From contig NC_134356.1 of assembly GCF_048569485.1 (NCBI RefSeq), positions 94,984,604 through 95,048,603 of the forward strand: DNA of 64,000 nt, given 5' to 3'. Every line of letters begins with the position of its first letter. The first letter of the stretch is position 1. The stretch comes from Anomaloglossus baeobatrachus. Taxonomy: Eukaryota; Chordata; Amphibia; Anura; Aromobatidae. The notes under the pieces were generated by a model. The model ran no database searches, had not been told where the DNA came from, and saw nothing but the letters and a program-made list of their open reading frames with translations. Below, in pieces: positions 10,497 through 22,550 of this stretch. Both the position numbers and the translations under genes were made by a program.

Positions 10497-11447
10497 GGGT
10501 CTTGTGTTTATTTACCCGTCACCGGGCCGCTGTGCTTGTTTGGGATCACCGCGGTGGCCTTGCCTGGTTCCGTGACCCCAGTGATGTCAATAAAGCTGGG
10601 GATGGGGACGATGGGGATAGTTGTTTGTGACGCCACCTGTGGTGTGCGGCCAATTATTAGCCGCCGCTGTGGGACCTCTTCTCTGAGGCAGATGATAACG
10701 TAGCTCAGATGGTACAGCTCTCCACAGGCAGAGGTCAGACCCCAGAGAGGATGATGGTGGTAGTAGTTGCCTATGGCGAAGGGGTGCGAGGTTGCGAGCG
10801 CCGGCAGTGATGGGACAATACAGAGGGTGCAGTTCAAGTTCTTTTACTCACTGGAAACAGACTGCCGTTGGAGCACCGAGCTACGTTGTGATGGGCTTCA
10901 GCCGATCCCGGATACTTCGGAGGTCGAGGCTGGTGTTTCCTTCTGTGCGTCTCCTTTCGACGGTTTCCCTTCACCCCAGCTCCTGGGCCGTGGAACGGGT
11001 CACAGGTGCCTTCTGCACTCCCTGCCAACCCTGGGATCCCCCTTCTTTCCTAAGAACCTGGGTCGAGCTTCCAGCTCCAGACCATGGGCCCCGAACTGTC
11101 CGTGTCTTTGCTTGTTCCTGAGTCTCTCCAGACGCCTGCAGCGTCCGAAGGTATCTTCTCGACTGACTTGTGTGAGAGATGGCTCCTCACGTCCCCTGTT
11201 GGTGCTCCGCCTCCCGGGTTGCTGAACTAGTGGGGAGAGGTCTCATACCTCATGATGGCCACCCCAGCACCTACCGTAGCCCTGTCCCAATGGAAGAACT
11301 CGCGTGTTTATGTGTTGGATGAGTGAATGTGGTGGTGATTACCAGTGACGACCTCCTCCATATCCCAGATGAATACTGCACCTTGTGGGAGGTTCAGTAC
11401 CCTGTGGCACCTGAAGCCGCAGGGGCACCACAGTACATTACACAATG
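10497..11447 (-). mobile_element. Possible solo LTR, fossil
   Basis: This is a GC-rich block of about 0.95 kb. Read on the minus strand it opens with TGTAATGTACTGTGGTGCCC just left of the TTAA MITE. It contains GGTGGCGTCACAAACAAC, which resembles GGTGGCGTCACAGAC in the long terminal repeats at 33.6 and 60.7 kb. No interior genes accompany it, so it may be a solo LTR of the same superfamily. The right-hand LTR end is uncertain, and I cannot show a target duplication. Confidence 0.35.
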
Positions 11448-11791
11448 TTAAAGGGAATCTGTCACCAGGTTTTTGCTACCCCATCTGAAAGCAACATAAT
11501 GTTGAGACTGAGAGCCTGATTCCAGCGATGTGTCATTTACTGAGCTGTTTGCTTTCATTTTGATAAAATGAATGTTTTCTCCGCTGCAGATCTAGCAATT
11601 ATACAGAGCTCATGAATATGCTGGACTACCTGGCAGCATGCCAGGTAGTCCTCTAATAACAATCTACAGCTGATTAAACAGCTATTTTATTAAAACTAAG
11701 AAGTAACACATCGCTGGAATCAGGATCTCTGCCCCTACATTATGCTGCTCTCAGATTAGGTGGCAAATGTCTGGTGACAGATTCCCTTTAA
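11448..11791. mobile_element. MITE flanked by TTAA, piggyBac-type
   Basis: Both ends carry TTAA followed by inverted termini: AAGGGAATCTGTCACCAG on the left and CTGGTGACAGATTCCCTT on the right. The inner sequence is also partly palindromic (GACTACCTGGCAGCATGCCAGGTAGTC near the centre, in two halves). It is 344 bp long and has no coding capacity. TTAA target duplications are typical of piggyBac, so mobilisation by such a transposase is inferred. Confidence 0.8.
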
Positions 11792-11987
11792 GACTCAGTG
11801 AAATTCTACAATTTTAGACACCTCTTTAACGTTAACTTGTCTTTTTGAGAAACATTATTTACCTATAGATGTAAGGACAAACTGCAGATAAATAGTGTTT
11901 GAAGCCTGGTTAGTCAGCTTACTGGAAAGGTGTTGGCTACAGACAGAAAACTGATTTATCCTCCCTGATTCCACTCTCTTCCAGTCA

Positions 11988-12242
11988 TAATATTATAATA
12001 ATATTTATTCACTTATATAGCACTATTAATTCCACAGCGCTTTACATACATTATCAACACTGTCCCCATTCGGGCTCACAATCTAAATTCCCTATCAGTA
12101 TGTTTTTTGGAGTGTGTGAGGAGACCCACGCAAACACGGGGAGAACATACAAACTCCTTGCAGATGGTGTCCTTAGTGGGACTACAACCCAGGATCCCAG
12201 CGCTGCCAGGCTGCAGTGCTAACCACTGAGCCACTGTGCCGC
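11988..12242 (-). repeat. Complete tRNA-derived SINE
   Basis: On the minus strand the element opens with a tRNA-like head at about 12242. Box A is TGGCTCAGTGGTTAGCACTG and a worn box B (GGGTTGTAGTCCC) follows. The conserved body comes next. The tail CGCTGTGGAATTAATAGTGC and a short AATAATATT repeat at 11988 resemble the 3' end of L2 LINEs, which would explain trans-mobilisation. The remnant at 6160-6340 is from the same family. Confidence 0.85.
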
Positions 12243-13547
12243 CAGTCATAGTGGCAGTTATGGAGATATTCCAGTGTCTGATCACTACAAAGTGAGCGTG
12301 CTGCAATAACTTTGCAGAACTTTGTGACGTCTTCATAGGAGCTCCAGCCTCTAGCTTGGCTTCATTGGACAAACATCATGGCAACAACACGTGGTAATCC
12401 ATAAGCAACCTGAAATTGTGTTCCTCAATTAACAAAGTAGGCCCCACACATCTTTAGGCATGTAAAATAACAAAACCAAGTTGTACTCCTCTTCCCTCCA
12501 GTGCCAAATCTCCATTGTTACTCTAGGCTCTTTGTTTTGGCTACACTGATGATGTCACATCGACATCAAGCATCACCAATGTGAACAGAATATACCTGTG
12601 AGCTCAATGATTGGCTGCAGTGGTGATGCTTGCTATTAATGTTAAGACACTGCTGCAGCCAAAACATAAAGATCAGAGCAGTCAGGGAGAGCAAATGCTG
12701 GACCATAGGAAGATGATTAGCATTTGACTTCACTATGTTATGCCTTTGCAAGACTTTTGGGTCTAGTTTCTTGAAAGTGGAAACCCCTTTTAGTTCTATG
12801 GCCATTTTAAGTAGAACTGTTGTAGAGATACATTGTATTTGCCACATATTTTAGATTCTAACATAAAAATAGTTGTCAGATTTATAAAACACTTTTGCAA
12901 TCACACTATTAAGGAATTTTTGGTTAATGGAAAGTTTACCATCCCGAATATCCATCAATTGATATGCAGTCAAAGTGTTATACTGCGAATTTAAAGGCCA
13001 AATAAAAATGATAAAGTGTCTATATATTTTTAAAAGAAGCTTGTATTTTAGGTGTCAGCTAAATTCAAAATCTGCCTTTCAGTGTTGCAGACTTTTGAAA
13101 AGATAGATGGTTTATAGTGAAGATGAATGAGGGTTTGCTCACAAGTACTATATTTCTTGATGAATGAGAGTTTTTGTAGATTTCCGTAAACCTCATACTA
13201 AAAATAACATTATACATCATATTTAATACTGTTTTTCAATACTGCTTTACTTGGTGATAAATATGCCCTTGTCCAAGGCTGATAACAGCAGAAAAAAAAT
13301 ACATTTTGGCTCTAGGGAACGGACTGCAATGACCATCTTGTGGAGATTTTGACTATGATAGATGAATATAGAAAAAGTTTAAGGTCGGCATTACAACTTC
13401 GCATTAGACAGGCAGATGAAATCAAATAAATCACTTTCACTATTTAGTGGTAAAACAGTTGACCAACGTGTGTATCTGACACTCTAGATATCTAATAAAT
13501 ATCTAACTAACAAACATTCCGGTACAAAAACAGTCAAATAACCCATC
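12243..13547. other. Apparently unique sequence, no gene recognised
   Basis: AT-rich DNA without long conserved frames, terminal repeats or RNA-gene signatures. A minus-strand frame of 93 codons at 12566-12847 has no recognisable motif and is probably chance. Confidence 0.55.
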
Positions 13548-13838
13548 ACTACTAGTGATAGACGAGCCCAGACTGTAAAAGTTTGGATCTGCGCGGGTAA
13601 CTAGTACTCATGCACCGATCCCAGGCTCGGAGTTCTTAGGGAACTCTGGGTAACTATCTGGATCCGGCCACCCAGGTAATTAAAAAAAGAAAAAGAAAGG
13701 AAATAAGAATAAAGCATGCTCCATATACTTACCAGTATCCAGGCGGTGGTAACGCTACTTCCAGGGCCGCTCATCACCCTCATGCATATGCGCTGCTTCC
13801 CCCATCCACTGACAGTCCCAGCATCTGTAATTAATTGC
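13548..13838. repeat. Unclassified repeat segment
   Basis: This stretch starts ACTAGTGATAGACGAGCCC, which resembles a worn hAT-type terminus (compare TAGTGATGAGCGAGC). It continues with GC-rich sequence and a purine-rich tract near 13680-13710. The other end of such an element was not found. Confidence 0.35.
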
Positions 13839-13839
13839 A

Positions 13840-14445
13840 ATACTAAAAAGGATAACTGAAGTGAGCACCAATATGTATATACTGTATATATAGAGTGCAA
13901 GCCAAAAATACATAATCAACAATGAAGGCTGCACATCAACTAATTTGATAATAGTATAATGCTATAAGCATGCTGAAAAATGCAATGAAAAATGCAATTT
14001 GCTAACTAGAAAGTGAAAACGTGAATAATGATATGCATACCTGCCAAGAATATTTGGAAACAAGAGATAGTTAGCAATTGTATTGATCAATGTAACCGAG
14101 CCCTAATACCTCGCCAAGATATATCTCTATATTGGGGTCCCTAGCTCTGTGACCCTAACTCTGTGTCATCTCAATGCAATTATAAACTGCTGTGTGTGGA
14201 GAGGGGTAACCAAGGACTTACTTATATATAAGATGGAAAAAACATGGCCGAAAGGGGTCAATGCAATTACTAAATATCCTTTTTCCAAATATTCTTGGCA
14301 TGTATGCATATCATTATTCACGTTTTCACTTTCTAGTTAGCAAATTGCATTTTTCATTGCATTTTTCAGCTGCTTATAGCATTATACTATTATCAAATTA
14401 GTTGATATGCAGCCTCATCTTTATTGATTATGTATTTTCGACTTC

Positions 14446-14492
<47 letters not shown>

Positions 14493-14808
14493 AACTTCAG
14501 TTATCCTTTTAGTACTATTAAGTTTTTTTCTGAATGTGAACACAGCTCCGCCCCTTTCGGCCATGTTTTTTCCATCTCCTATATAAGTCCTTGATTACCC
14601 CTCTCCACACACAGCAGTTTTTAATTGCATTGAGATGACACACAGTTAGGGTCACAGAGTTAGGGACCCCAATATAGAGATATACCTTAGCAAGGTATTA
14701 GGGCTCAGTTACTTTGATCAATGCCATTGTTAAATATCTCTTTTTTTCCAAATAGTCTTGGCAGGTATGCATATCACTATTCACGTTTTCACTTTCTAGT
14801 TAGCAAAT
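13840..14808. mobile_element. GGATAAC family, inverted arrangement
   Basis: One forward unit (about 13840-14246) opens with AAGGATAACTGAAGTGAGC and ends in CATGGCCGAAAGGGG. Two partial reverse-complement units follow (about 14250-14510 and 14515-14808) around a TA microsatellite. The flanks TGTAATTAATTGCA (13826-13839) and TGTAATTGGTTGCA (14809-14822) look like a worn 14-bp target duplication. The same family recurs at 35614-44041. No protein is encoded. Inverted or tandem partial units with 13-14 bp duplications suggest Penelope-type mobilisation, which is an inference. Confidence 0.7.
14451..14482. repeat. TA microsatellite
   Basis: About 16 TA dinucleotides lie inside the GGATAAC copy. 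A longer TA tract is found at the same internal place in the copy near 42.3 kb. Confidence 0.9.
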
Positions 14809-14879
14809 TGTAATTGGTTGCAGTCAGACTGCGCCCTCACCCTGTGTGACAGCATGTCTGACTGCTTGCAATTGCAGAT

Positions 14880-15420
14880 GTTGTGTGTCCCCCTATATTA
14901 TTGTAAAAATAAATCAATAAATTAGTTTAGGGTTCCCCCATATTAGGATAAAGCATACAGCTACAGGCTACATCCCTAAGCCGTGTGCTTATCTTGGCTG
15001 TGTATCAAAATAGACGGACCCCCATGCGGCTTTTTTAAAAATTATTTTAATAAATAATTTTAAAAAATGTCTTGCGGTTACCCCCCCCTTTTATTGATAA
15101 ACAGACATGATAAAGCCGACAGCTGGGGGCTGGTATTCTCAGGATGGGGAGATCCATGATTATTGAGCCCCTCCCAGCCTAAAAGTAGCAGCCTGCAGCC
15201 ACCCAGAACTGTTGAATCCATCAGATGTGAAAATTCCAACACTTTACCTGGCTCATCTCAATTGCGCTGGTGTGATGGCAATTGGAATAATAAGGGATTA
15301 ATGACAGCTCACAGTTGCCACTAAGCCCTAGATTATTAATGGGACGGGTTTATGAGACACCCCTATTACTAATCTGTAAGTGAAAAAAAATAAACACAAA
15401 GCGAAAAATTCCTTTATTTG
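14880..15420. repeat. Diverged copy of interspersed repeat R26
   Basis: Phrases such as GCTGGTATTCTCAGG, a low-complexity TTTTAAAAATTATTTTAATAA tract and a polyA-like AATAAA-rich 3' part resemble the repeat at 26.0-26.6, 28.2-28.8 and 48.9-49.5 kb. Those copies share the order CAATAAATTGG, GGCGCATCTAATGGATGCGCC, TTTTTAGGCTGG and CTTGGCTGGTGATC. The class is unknown to me. This copy is the most worn. Confidence 0.4.
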
Positions 15421-16220
15421 AAATAAAATACAAAAAAACTCCTCTTTCACCTATTAGCCTCAAACACCCAGTTCCGACATAATCCACATGAGCTTCCATG
15501 ATGACTCTGACTCTGTTACATACTGAAGACACAGCACGCAGGCACAAAACATGTCTATATGCTGTGGGCTTAAGGCAATGACTGACAGCCTCAGTGATGA
15601 GTGCTGACGTCACTCAGTTTGTTTGTGGTCACAGCTGGAGGTTCCCCTGGTACCCAACCTGTGACCACAGATAAACTGACCTCAGGTGGCCTCATTTAAC
15701 TCAGTGACCTCATGCAATCTTCAACTAGGGGTCTTCACAAGTGACATCCTGTCTGCTCGGCTTGACAGCTCAGCCTCAACTTGGGGGTCTTGAAAGGCAA
15801 CGTCTGTGGGGTGTTAGTAGTCCCTCTTTCTTCCTGGGCAGGATGGTTAACGTTCAGCACTCCTGCTCACATGTCTGAACTCTTCTTCTGTTTGGTGCCA
15901 ACTCTAACCCTTCTTTGACATCCCAAGCTTTTATATTTTGCTGCTGCACCACTGCTATCACCTGACACCATGTCTCTCTGAATCTGTTCTTCGGAGGAAA
16001 TGGTTGTGCTGTTCATTCATTTTGGATATTTTTTTCCACTAGCAGAGGACAGTGTTCTCCTACCAGCCTTGTTAGATCTGATGGAATCTGATGGAAGTGG
16101 CGGTTATATCCACTTCCTTACGTTGCGCCCATTGCAAAAATGCCCCCTATTACCCTATACACAACTTGTTTTGAGTAGTGATCATGTGACCACTGATATG
16201 CATTTTACACGCTTACATTC
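15421..16220. other. No recognisable feature
   Basis: Apparently unique, moderately AT-rich DNA. No terminal repeats or convincing coding frames were seen. Confidence 0.5.
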
Positions 16221-17332
16221 ACGTGCCTGTAGCAGAGTTGAAAGTTACCTCCACAGGGCAGAGTTCATTTATGGTACAGGAGAATACGATGCAGAAACAA
16301 TGTAACAGCTTTATTAGTTGACAGGAGAAAAAGATGCAATGGAATTGTAAGATCTGATATGTCAACAATATTGCAGGTTCTTGCTGGGCAGCGCAACACT
16401 ATGTCACCCCTATTACAGACATAAACACAACAAGGAAACTTTGATACACTAATATGGCTGGAAACTACACTACAACCTCTGCTATTCTGGCACCACGGCC
16501 ACTGTGCTCTGGCTACTGAGGCCTACATTACACCCTATTGAAAGTGTGCAAAGGGACTCAAGGTACCACTATGGAGATCCTAGTCCGCTCCCAGGAGCAC
16601 AGTTTTGCAGCGTCCAGGTAGCTTATCGGTGTATGCTTCTTAGTCACGGACCCAGAGTGCATCTCGCCTACTGTTGGCATCTTTTTTCTTGATCTCTTCT
16701 AACTTTGGACCTCGGAAACTTCACAATCTGGTACTGGCTCGGTGGACACCAGGGCTCTGTCACGGTACGGCTTGCAATGACTTCTACAGCCCGGCATCAT
16801 ACCTGTCACCCAACCACCATTCTCAGATAGTCTCACTGGTAAGGTTTCCTTTCTTAGGTGACCCGACTTATTCTGTTTCTGCCGTAAGCTCTTCTCCCAC
16901 TCTTTCTCTGCCTCCCGCACTTTTTTGGGCAGGTTTAGTCCAACTGCACAGTTCAGAGGGGAGCGCCAACTCCTCTGGCTAGTCCACAGCAACACAGAAC
17001 GCAGGGGAGCACTGTCTTTTAAAGGTGTAGCACGTTTAATCGTTCATAGGGGCGACATCCCTACATGCCAACGAGCTGCTGTTCCTAATTCTCTTAATGT
17101 TCAGTGAAGAACTACAACCTCTGCTTTACTGAATGAAACAACAAGAGAATCTAGTCAGTACATAACTATAAGTATGAAAAAGATCCAAGAGGGTAATATT
17201 TCTCCTTGTGGAGAGTGATGTGTGTAGCATGCCTGGTTGGGGAGCCTTACAAGCCATACAATGCTCCTCTGGGAAATTAGATACGCAAATTCATGATGTC
17301 TGCAAATTGAGATTATAGATTGGCTTTTATCC
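16221..17332. other. GC-rich block, possibly an old repeat, unclassified
   Basis: The composition rises in GC between about 16225 and 17110. CTACAACCTCTGCT occurs twice, at about 16468 and 17108, which would fit a worn direct repeat about 640 bp apart. Short plus-strand frames here have no recognisable domain. An old LTR fragment is possible, but I cannot support it. Confidence 0.3.
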
Positions 17333-17335
17333 TAA

Positions 17336-18055
17336 GGGTGCCTTCACACTTTAGCGATGCAGCAGCGATCCGACCAGCGATCTGACCTGGTCAGGATCGC
17401 TGCTGCATCGCTACATGGTCGCTGGTGAGCTGTCAAACAGGCAGATCTCACCAGCGACCAGTGACCAGCCGCCAGCCAGCAGCGACGTGCAAGCGACGCT
17501 GCGCTTGCACGGAGCCGGCGTCTGGAAGCTGCGGACACTGGTAACTAAGGTAAACATCGGGTATGGTTACCCGATGTTTACATTAGTTACCAGGGCACAC
17601 CGCTTAGCTTTGCTCTCCTAGCTACAGTACACATCGGGTTAATTAACCCGATGTGTACAGCAGCTACATGTGCAGAGAGCCGGAGCCGGCAGCACAGGCA
17701 GCGTGAGAGCTGCGGAGGCTGGTAACTAAGGTAAATATCGGGTAACCACCTTGGTTACCCGATGTTTATCTTGGTTACAGCTTACCGCAGCTGCCAGACG
17801 CCGGCTCCTGCTCCCTGCTCGCTTCATTTGTCGCTCTCTCGCTGTCACACACAGCGATCTGTGTGTCACAGTGGGAGAGCGCCTTTGAAGAAAACGAACC
17901 AGGGCTGTGTGTAACGAGCAGCGATCTCGCAGCAGGGGCCAGATCGCTGCTCAGTGTCACACACAGCGAGATCGCTAATGAGGTCACTGCTGCGTCACAA
18001 AAAGCGTGACTCAGCAGCGATCTCGGCAGCGAGCTCGCTGTGTGTGAAGCACCCC
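17336..18055. mobile_element. TAA-flanked MITE, PIF/Harbinger-type
   Basis: The element is 720 bp between TAA trinucleotides at 17333-17335 and 18056-18058. The ends are inverted: GGGTGCCTTCACACT on the left and GTGTGTGAAGCACCCC on the right. The interior is dense in GCGATCGCTGC-type motifs and holds hairpins built on AACATCGGGT/ACCCGATGTT at 17540-17591 and 17721-17778, plus a palindrome around 17630-17658. TAA/TTA duplications are typical of PIF/Harbinger. No transposase is present. Confidence 0.75.
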
Positions 18056-18058
18056 TAA

Positions 18059-19025
18059 GTCATATGGAAAGGTTTGTTAAAGGGTCGATATTGACTTTTA
18101 GGATTGCTACTTCCAATATATGGCAATAGCATTCAATCCCTTTTCCTCTTTGAAGAGATAAATTGCATATATAAGTATGAAAATCGCATATAAATAGTTA
18201 TGTGATGACCACTGCTGCTGGCAAGTAGAACCGAATCTTGACAGTGATTATAATACACTATTTTAGGACCTGGTATGCTACTAACATAACTACAGAGATA
18301 GTAACCCTTAACTTGTCAGATGGCACAATACTTTATTAACATGGACATGTATTACATTATCTGACTAGTTATGGATTATTACATGTGTACAAAATCACAA
18401 CCTAAGACAGAAATACATTATCATAAACACTAATAGTACAGAAATACATCACCAGGCCCACCAACAGCACAGAAATACAGCGTCGCAACCACCATCAGTA
18501 CAGGAATACCTCACCAGAACCAACAACAAAACAAATAGATCACCAGAACCACCATCAGTACTTAACTTCATTAGCTGTTCACCACCCTCCTCTTCCTTCT
18601 CAGTTCCTGACAGTGCTCTTAACATCGTAACATAATTACAGTCTGTCCCCCATAACCCATTACTTTGATCGGGTGTTTCATGCGCAGTTCTCCTAATCAA
18701 GACTTTCAGTTTTCTGAGCCATGTCCTTCTTCAAAAGCTCTGTTATTAGAAACATGCTAATTAATCTGAGTGGAATTGAGTTTGAATCAAATTTTACAAA
18801 AATCCACTTTCAACAAAAAAAAATGTTTTTTTTTTATTCAACAAAATACCCTGAATATTCTGTGTGAACAGGCAAATTAGAATTTTGCCTGATCCACCCA
18901 TCTCTAGTTGTTATATGTATATGTAAATATAGTGATAAGAGTGTACACTTCAGAACAAACACTTGTGGTAGGGCATACTACAGCCTGGCTAATAAAAATA
19001 TAAAAAACTCACCTTTTCTCTAGAC
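18059..19025. other. Mostly unique sequence with a short tandem patch
   Basis: At 18432-18560 the phrases ACAGAAATACATCACCAG and CCACCATCAGTAC repeat loosely with a period of about 40-60 bp. Otherwise nothing was recognised. The segment lies between two MITEs of the same type. Confidence 0.5.
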
Positions 19026-19028
19026 TTA

Positions 19029-19755
19029 AGGCCCCGTCACACTAAGCAACATCGCTAGCAACATCGCTGGTAACGAACAACTTTTGTGACGTTGCTAGCG
19101 ATGTTGCTGTGTGTGACATCCAGCAACAACCTGGCCCCTGCTGTGAGGTCGTTGGTTGTTGCTGAATGTCCTGGGCCATTTTTTAGTTGTTGCTCTCCCG
19201 CTGTGAAGCACACATCGCTGTGTGTGACAGCGAGACAGCAACAACTAATGTGCAGTGAGCAGGGAGCCAGCTTCTGCTGAGGCTGGTAACCAATGTAAAC
19301 ATCGGGTAACCAAGAAGCCCTGTCCTTGGTTACCCGATATTTACCTTTGATACCAGCCTCCGCCGCTCTCACTGTCAGTGCCGGCTCCTGCTCTGTGCAC
19401 ATGTAGCTGCAGCACACATCAGGTAATTAACCCGATGTGTGCTGTAACTAGGAGAGCAAGGAGCCAGCGCTCAGTGTGCGCTGCTCCCTGCTCTGTGCAC
19501 ATTTAGCTGCAGCACACATCGGGTTAATTAACCTGATGTGTGCTGTAACTAGGAGACTGGGGGCTTGTCACTGGTTGCTGGTGAGCTCACCAGCAACTCG
19601 TGTAGCCACGCTCCAGCGATCCCTGCCAGGTCAGGTTGCTGGTGGGATCGCTGGAGCGTCGCAGTGTGACAGCTCACCAGCAACCTCCTAGCAACTTACC
19701 AGCGATCCCTATCGTTGTTGGGATCGCTGGTAAGTTGCTGAGTGTGACTGGACCA
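19029..19755. mobile_element. TTA-flanked MITE, PIF/Harbinger-type, second subfamily
   Basis: TTA lies at 19026-19028 and 19756-19758. The inner ends are AGGCCCCGTCACACT on the left and AGTGTGACTGGACCA on the right, which are imperfect inverted repeats. The interior has GCAACATCGCTAGC-type repeats, the ATCGGGTAACC hairpin at 19283-19347, and two CATCGGGTTAATTAACCTGATG-like palindromes between 19410 and 19545. No coding sequence is present. Confidence 0.7.
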
Positions 19756-19929
19756 TTAGTGAATAGTCCTTTGTAAAGTCTATTAGAATGGATAAGTTAT
19801 GTGTCAGTCCTTTGTATTGACCAGAATTATATGCTTGAAACTGAGTATGGCAGCTTCGCTTAATTGTAAAATACCCAAGTTCTTCTGTTCTTATCTCTTA
19901 ATTATTTTTTTTCCCAAATGCAAGTAGTG

Positions 19930-20205
19930 TCCCATTGCACTTGTGTCTGAAGCTTCTGTTCAAGTCTATTGTATGCTACAGTACCAAATGCCTTTGCAAA
20001 GTCCAGATATAGCACAACAGTTTCATGACCATCATCTAGATTTGCTGTTGCTTCTCAATGAAACCCAGCATGTTGGTGAGACACAGCTTGTATTCCATGT
20101 AACTATGCTGGTTGTCAGTTATATTCTGTTAAATTCTCTGCAATGCACTTTTTTGCAGGTCATCCCTTATAAGGCCTTCAAATGCAACGATCAACATATA
20201 TTAGT
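19930..20205 (-). pseudogene. LINE reverse-transcriptase scrap, CR1-like
   Basis: On the minus strand near 19985-20035 the sequence encodes VLYLDFAKAFGTV, close to the reverse-transcriptase motif LDFSKAFDTV of CR1 and related LINEs. The surrounding DNA has no continuous frame. Only this motif and its immediate surroundings survive, so the clade is uncertain. The piece lies just left of a Tc1 remnant. Confidence 0.55.
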
Positions 20206-20229
20206 TTAACCCTTTGAAAAGAAAGATTT

Positions 20230-20880
20230 TAATCAACTTTTTTTCATTCTTCAATAACAAACTCTTTTAGAGCCTGGATGCTGGATGAAGAGTGATGGTC
20301 AATTGTCTCTTCACAATTCCCCATAGGTGTTCAATTGAGTTCAGATCAGGAGACTTAGCAAGTGAACAGTTTCACCTTATTTTTCTTCAGAAATGCAACA
20401 TTGGCCTTATTGATGTGTTTTGGATCATTGTCAGGTTGAAAAAGTGCACGTCTACCAATTGCACAGAGTGATCGAGTATCTTCTCTTTCAGTATATGGGA
20501 GTACATCTGTGAATTCATGATACTACCAATGAAACACACCCCGACACTAGCAGCACTGTTGCAGCCCCACATTGGGACACTGTCAGAACTAGCATTTACT
20601 GTAAGCACCATGCATTTTCTTTGTACTCCTCACATTTGTGATTTAAATACAGTTTTGAATCTATCAGTTCCAAAAACATTTATTTGGGTCTCATCACTCC
20701 AAAGTATAGAGTTTCAGTAGTTTTCATATATTTTAGCATGGGCCCTGGCAAATTGTAGGCAGGCTTTTTTGTGTATGGGCTTTAGGAGAGGCTTAATTCA
20801 TAGAGAATACCCATTCATATGTATCCTCTGCAGTGTATGCTGTATTGAGTCACGGGAAACACATCGGCTTGGCTTTCTAC
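20230..20880 (-). pseudogene. Decayed Tc1-like transposase remnant
   Basis: Two catalytic blocks of a Tc1 transposase are readable on the minus strand. QPDNDPKHINK (about 20415-20450) holds the second aspartate, and SPDLNSIEHLWGIVK (about 20310-20360) holds the glutamate. They lie in different frames with stops between them, so the gene is dead. The right side is cut by the hAT-type element at 20889. The terminal repeats are not identifiable. Confidence 0.75.
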
Positions 20881-20989
20881 ATCTTTAGTAGAGATGAGCC
20901 ACCACCCTAGTGTTCGTGTTCGAGTTCGGTTCGGTTTGTCGAACGGCGGGTGTGTTCGTCGAACACTTTCGAACACCATTGAAAAGAAC

Positions 20990-21963
20990 AATAATAATAA
21001 TAATCTTTATTTCTATAGCGCCAACATATTCCGCAGTGCTTTACAATTCAGAAGGATCATATACAAACAAGTAACAGTTATCGAAAATACAATATTTAAA
21101 AGGAAAAAAAGACAACCCTGCTCGTGAGAGCTTACAATCTACAGTGAGATGGGGGGGGGGGGCAAGGTGCAAGTGCTTATTTACAATGACAATCCAGCCA
21201 TCTCAAGAAAATGGGGGATAGATAATGGCTTCGTGGATCAGTTGGCCAGGACCTTGAGATGCATTTGGGTGCCATGGAGTTTGACGCGGGGTATTTATCT
21301 GAGAAGTTGTGGAGGGATTAGGTGAAATTAGTTTGGCTAGGGATTGTGATAGGCCGCCCTAAAAAGATGCGTTTTTAGGGTGCGTCTGAAGCTGAGTAAG
21401 TTGTGATTCGTCCTAACTTCTTGGGGTAGAGCATTCCAGAGGTTTTGTGCAGCTCGGAAGAAGTCTTGGATTTGGGAGTGGGAGGTTCGAATTAGTGTGG
21501 ATGTTAGTCGAAAGTCATTTGCAGAGCGTAGAGAACGGGTGGGGTGATAGACAGAAAGGAGGGTGGAGATGTAGGGGGGTGCCGCATTGTGGAGAGCTTT
21601 GTGGGTGAGAACAAGCAATTTGAATTGGATCCTGTGATATATGGGCAGCCAGTGCAATGACTGGCACAGAGCAGAGGCATCCGAGTAGCGGTTAGCCAGA
21701 TAGGTGACCCTGGCTGCTGCATTAAGGATGGACTGTAGAGGCGAGAGTCTAGTTAGGGGGAGACCAATTAATAGAGAGTTACAGTAGTCAAGGCGAGAGT
21801 GGATCAGGGCCACGGTGAGGGTTTTTGTCGTTTCCATTGTGAGAAAGGGGCGGATTCTAGAGATGTTCTTGAGATGCAAGCGGCAAGAGCGGGTAAGAGA
21901 TTGTATGTGGGAGGTGAAGGAGAGATGAGTGTCAAGTAGAACACCCAGACAGCAGGCTTGCTG
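20990..21963 (-). pseudogene. 5'-truncated L2-type LINE, 3' end of ORF2
   Basis: The minus-strand frame, ending with a stop at 21337, encodes the C-terminal part of an L2/CR1-type reverse-transcriptase protein. Blocks include LGVLLDTHLSFTSHI, IHSRLDYCNSLLIGLP, LHWLPIYHRIQFK and WNALPQEVR. The upstream catalytic palm is absent because of 5' truncation, which is the usual fate of LINEs. The open frame continues another 96 codons into non-LINE sequence to 22251, an accidental fusion. The 3' UTR ends in GGCGCTATAGAAATAAAG and an ATT microsatellite at about 20990, the L2 tail form. Confidence 0.85.
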
Positions 21964-21974
21964 CCTAGGATTAA

Positions 21975-22550
21975 TGGCAGGCAAACACAAACACATACAA
22001 ACATGTACAAACACGAGCGCACACACACATATTATGCTCACCTTACCTTCCGATCCATCGCGGGCCTCCTGGGACTTGCAGTTCACCGGCAGAAGATGAG
22101 TATCGGGTAAACATTGCGACCGATGCCGGAACTTCCGCTGACAGAGCGCTGACGTCAAAGGCAGGTGCCGCTTACCTCTGATTGGCCGGCGCGCTGCCTT
22201 TGAGTAGCGTCTGACAGAGGAAGTTCCTCCCTCGTCGCTATGGTGACCCAATACACGTAGTTAGCCGCTACAGGATGTGTATCGGGTAACCATAGCGACC
22301 GATACTGGAACTTCCTCCCTCTGTCAGACACTACTCAAAGGCAGCACGCTGGCCAATCAGAGGCAAGTGGCTCCTGCCTTTGACGTCAGCGCTCTGGCAG
22401 CGGAAGTTCTGGCATCAGTCGATATGGTTACTCAATACACATCTTGTACTAGCGAACTGCAAGTCCCAGGAGGCCGGCGATGGAACAGAAAGTAAGGTGA
22501 GCATATGTGTGTGTGCGTGTATGTTTGTGTGTGTTTGTGCATGTGTGGAA
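21975..22550. repeat. Large inverted repeat inside the hAT-type element
   Basis: Arms of roughly 270 bp, about 21975-22250 and 22265-22550, are reverse complements with scattered mismatches. Matching phrases are CTCCTGGGACTTGCAG against CTGCAAGTCCCAGGAG, and CTTTGACGTCAGCGCTC against its complement. Both outer ends pass into a CA/GT-rich tract. Transcription through it would give a long hairpin. Confidence 0.8.

Noticed and set aside
11988-12242. tRNA gene suggested by box A and box B
   Set aside because: The promoter boxes belong to a SINE head followed by a conserved body and L2-like tail; no cloverleaf with proper anticodon arm was seen.
14097-14340. Possible hammerhead or small RNA in the GGATAAC family
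   Set aside because: No CUGANGA box with a matching GAAA and stem III could be found on either strand.
21337-22251. 304-residue protein as one gene
   Set aside because: Only the C-terminal two-thirds is L2 ORF2; the first 96 codons run through unrelated hAT-type element sequence.
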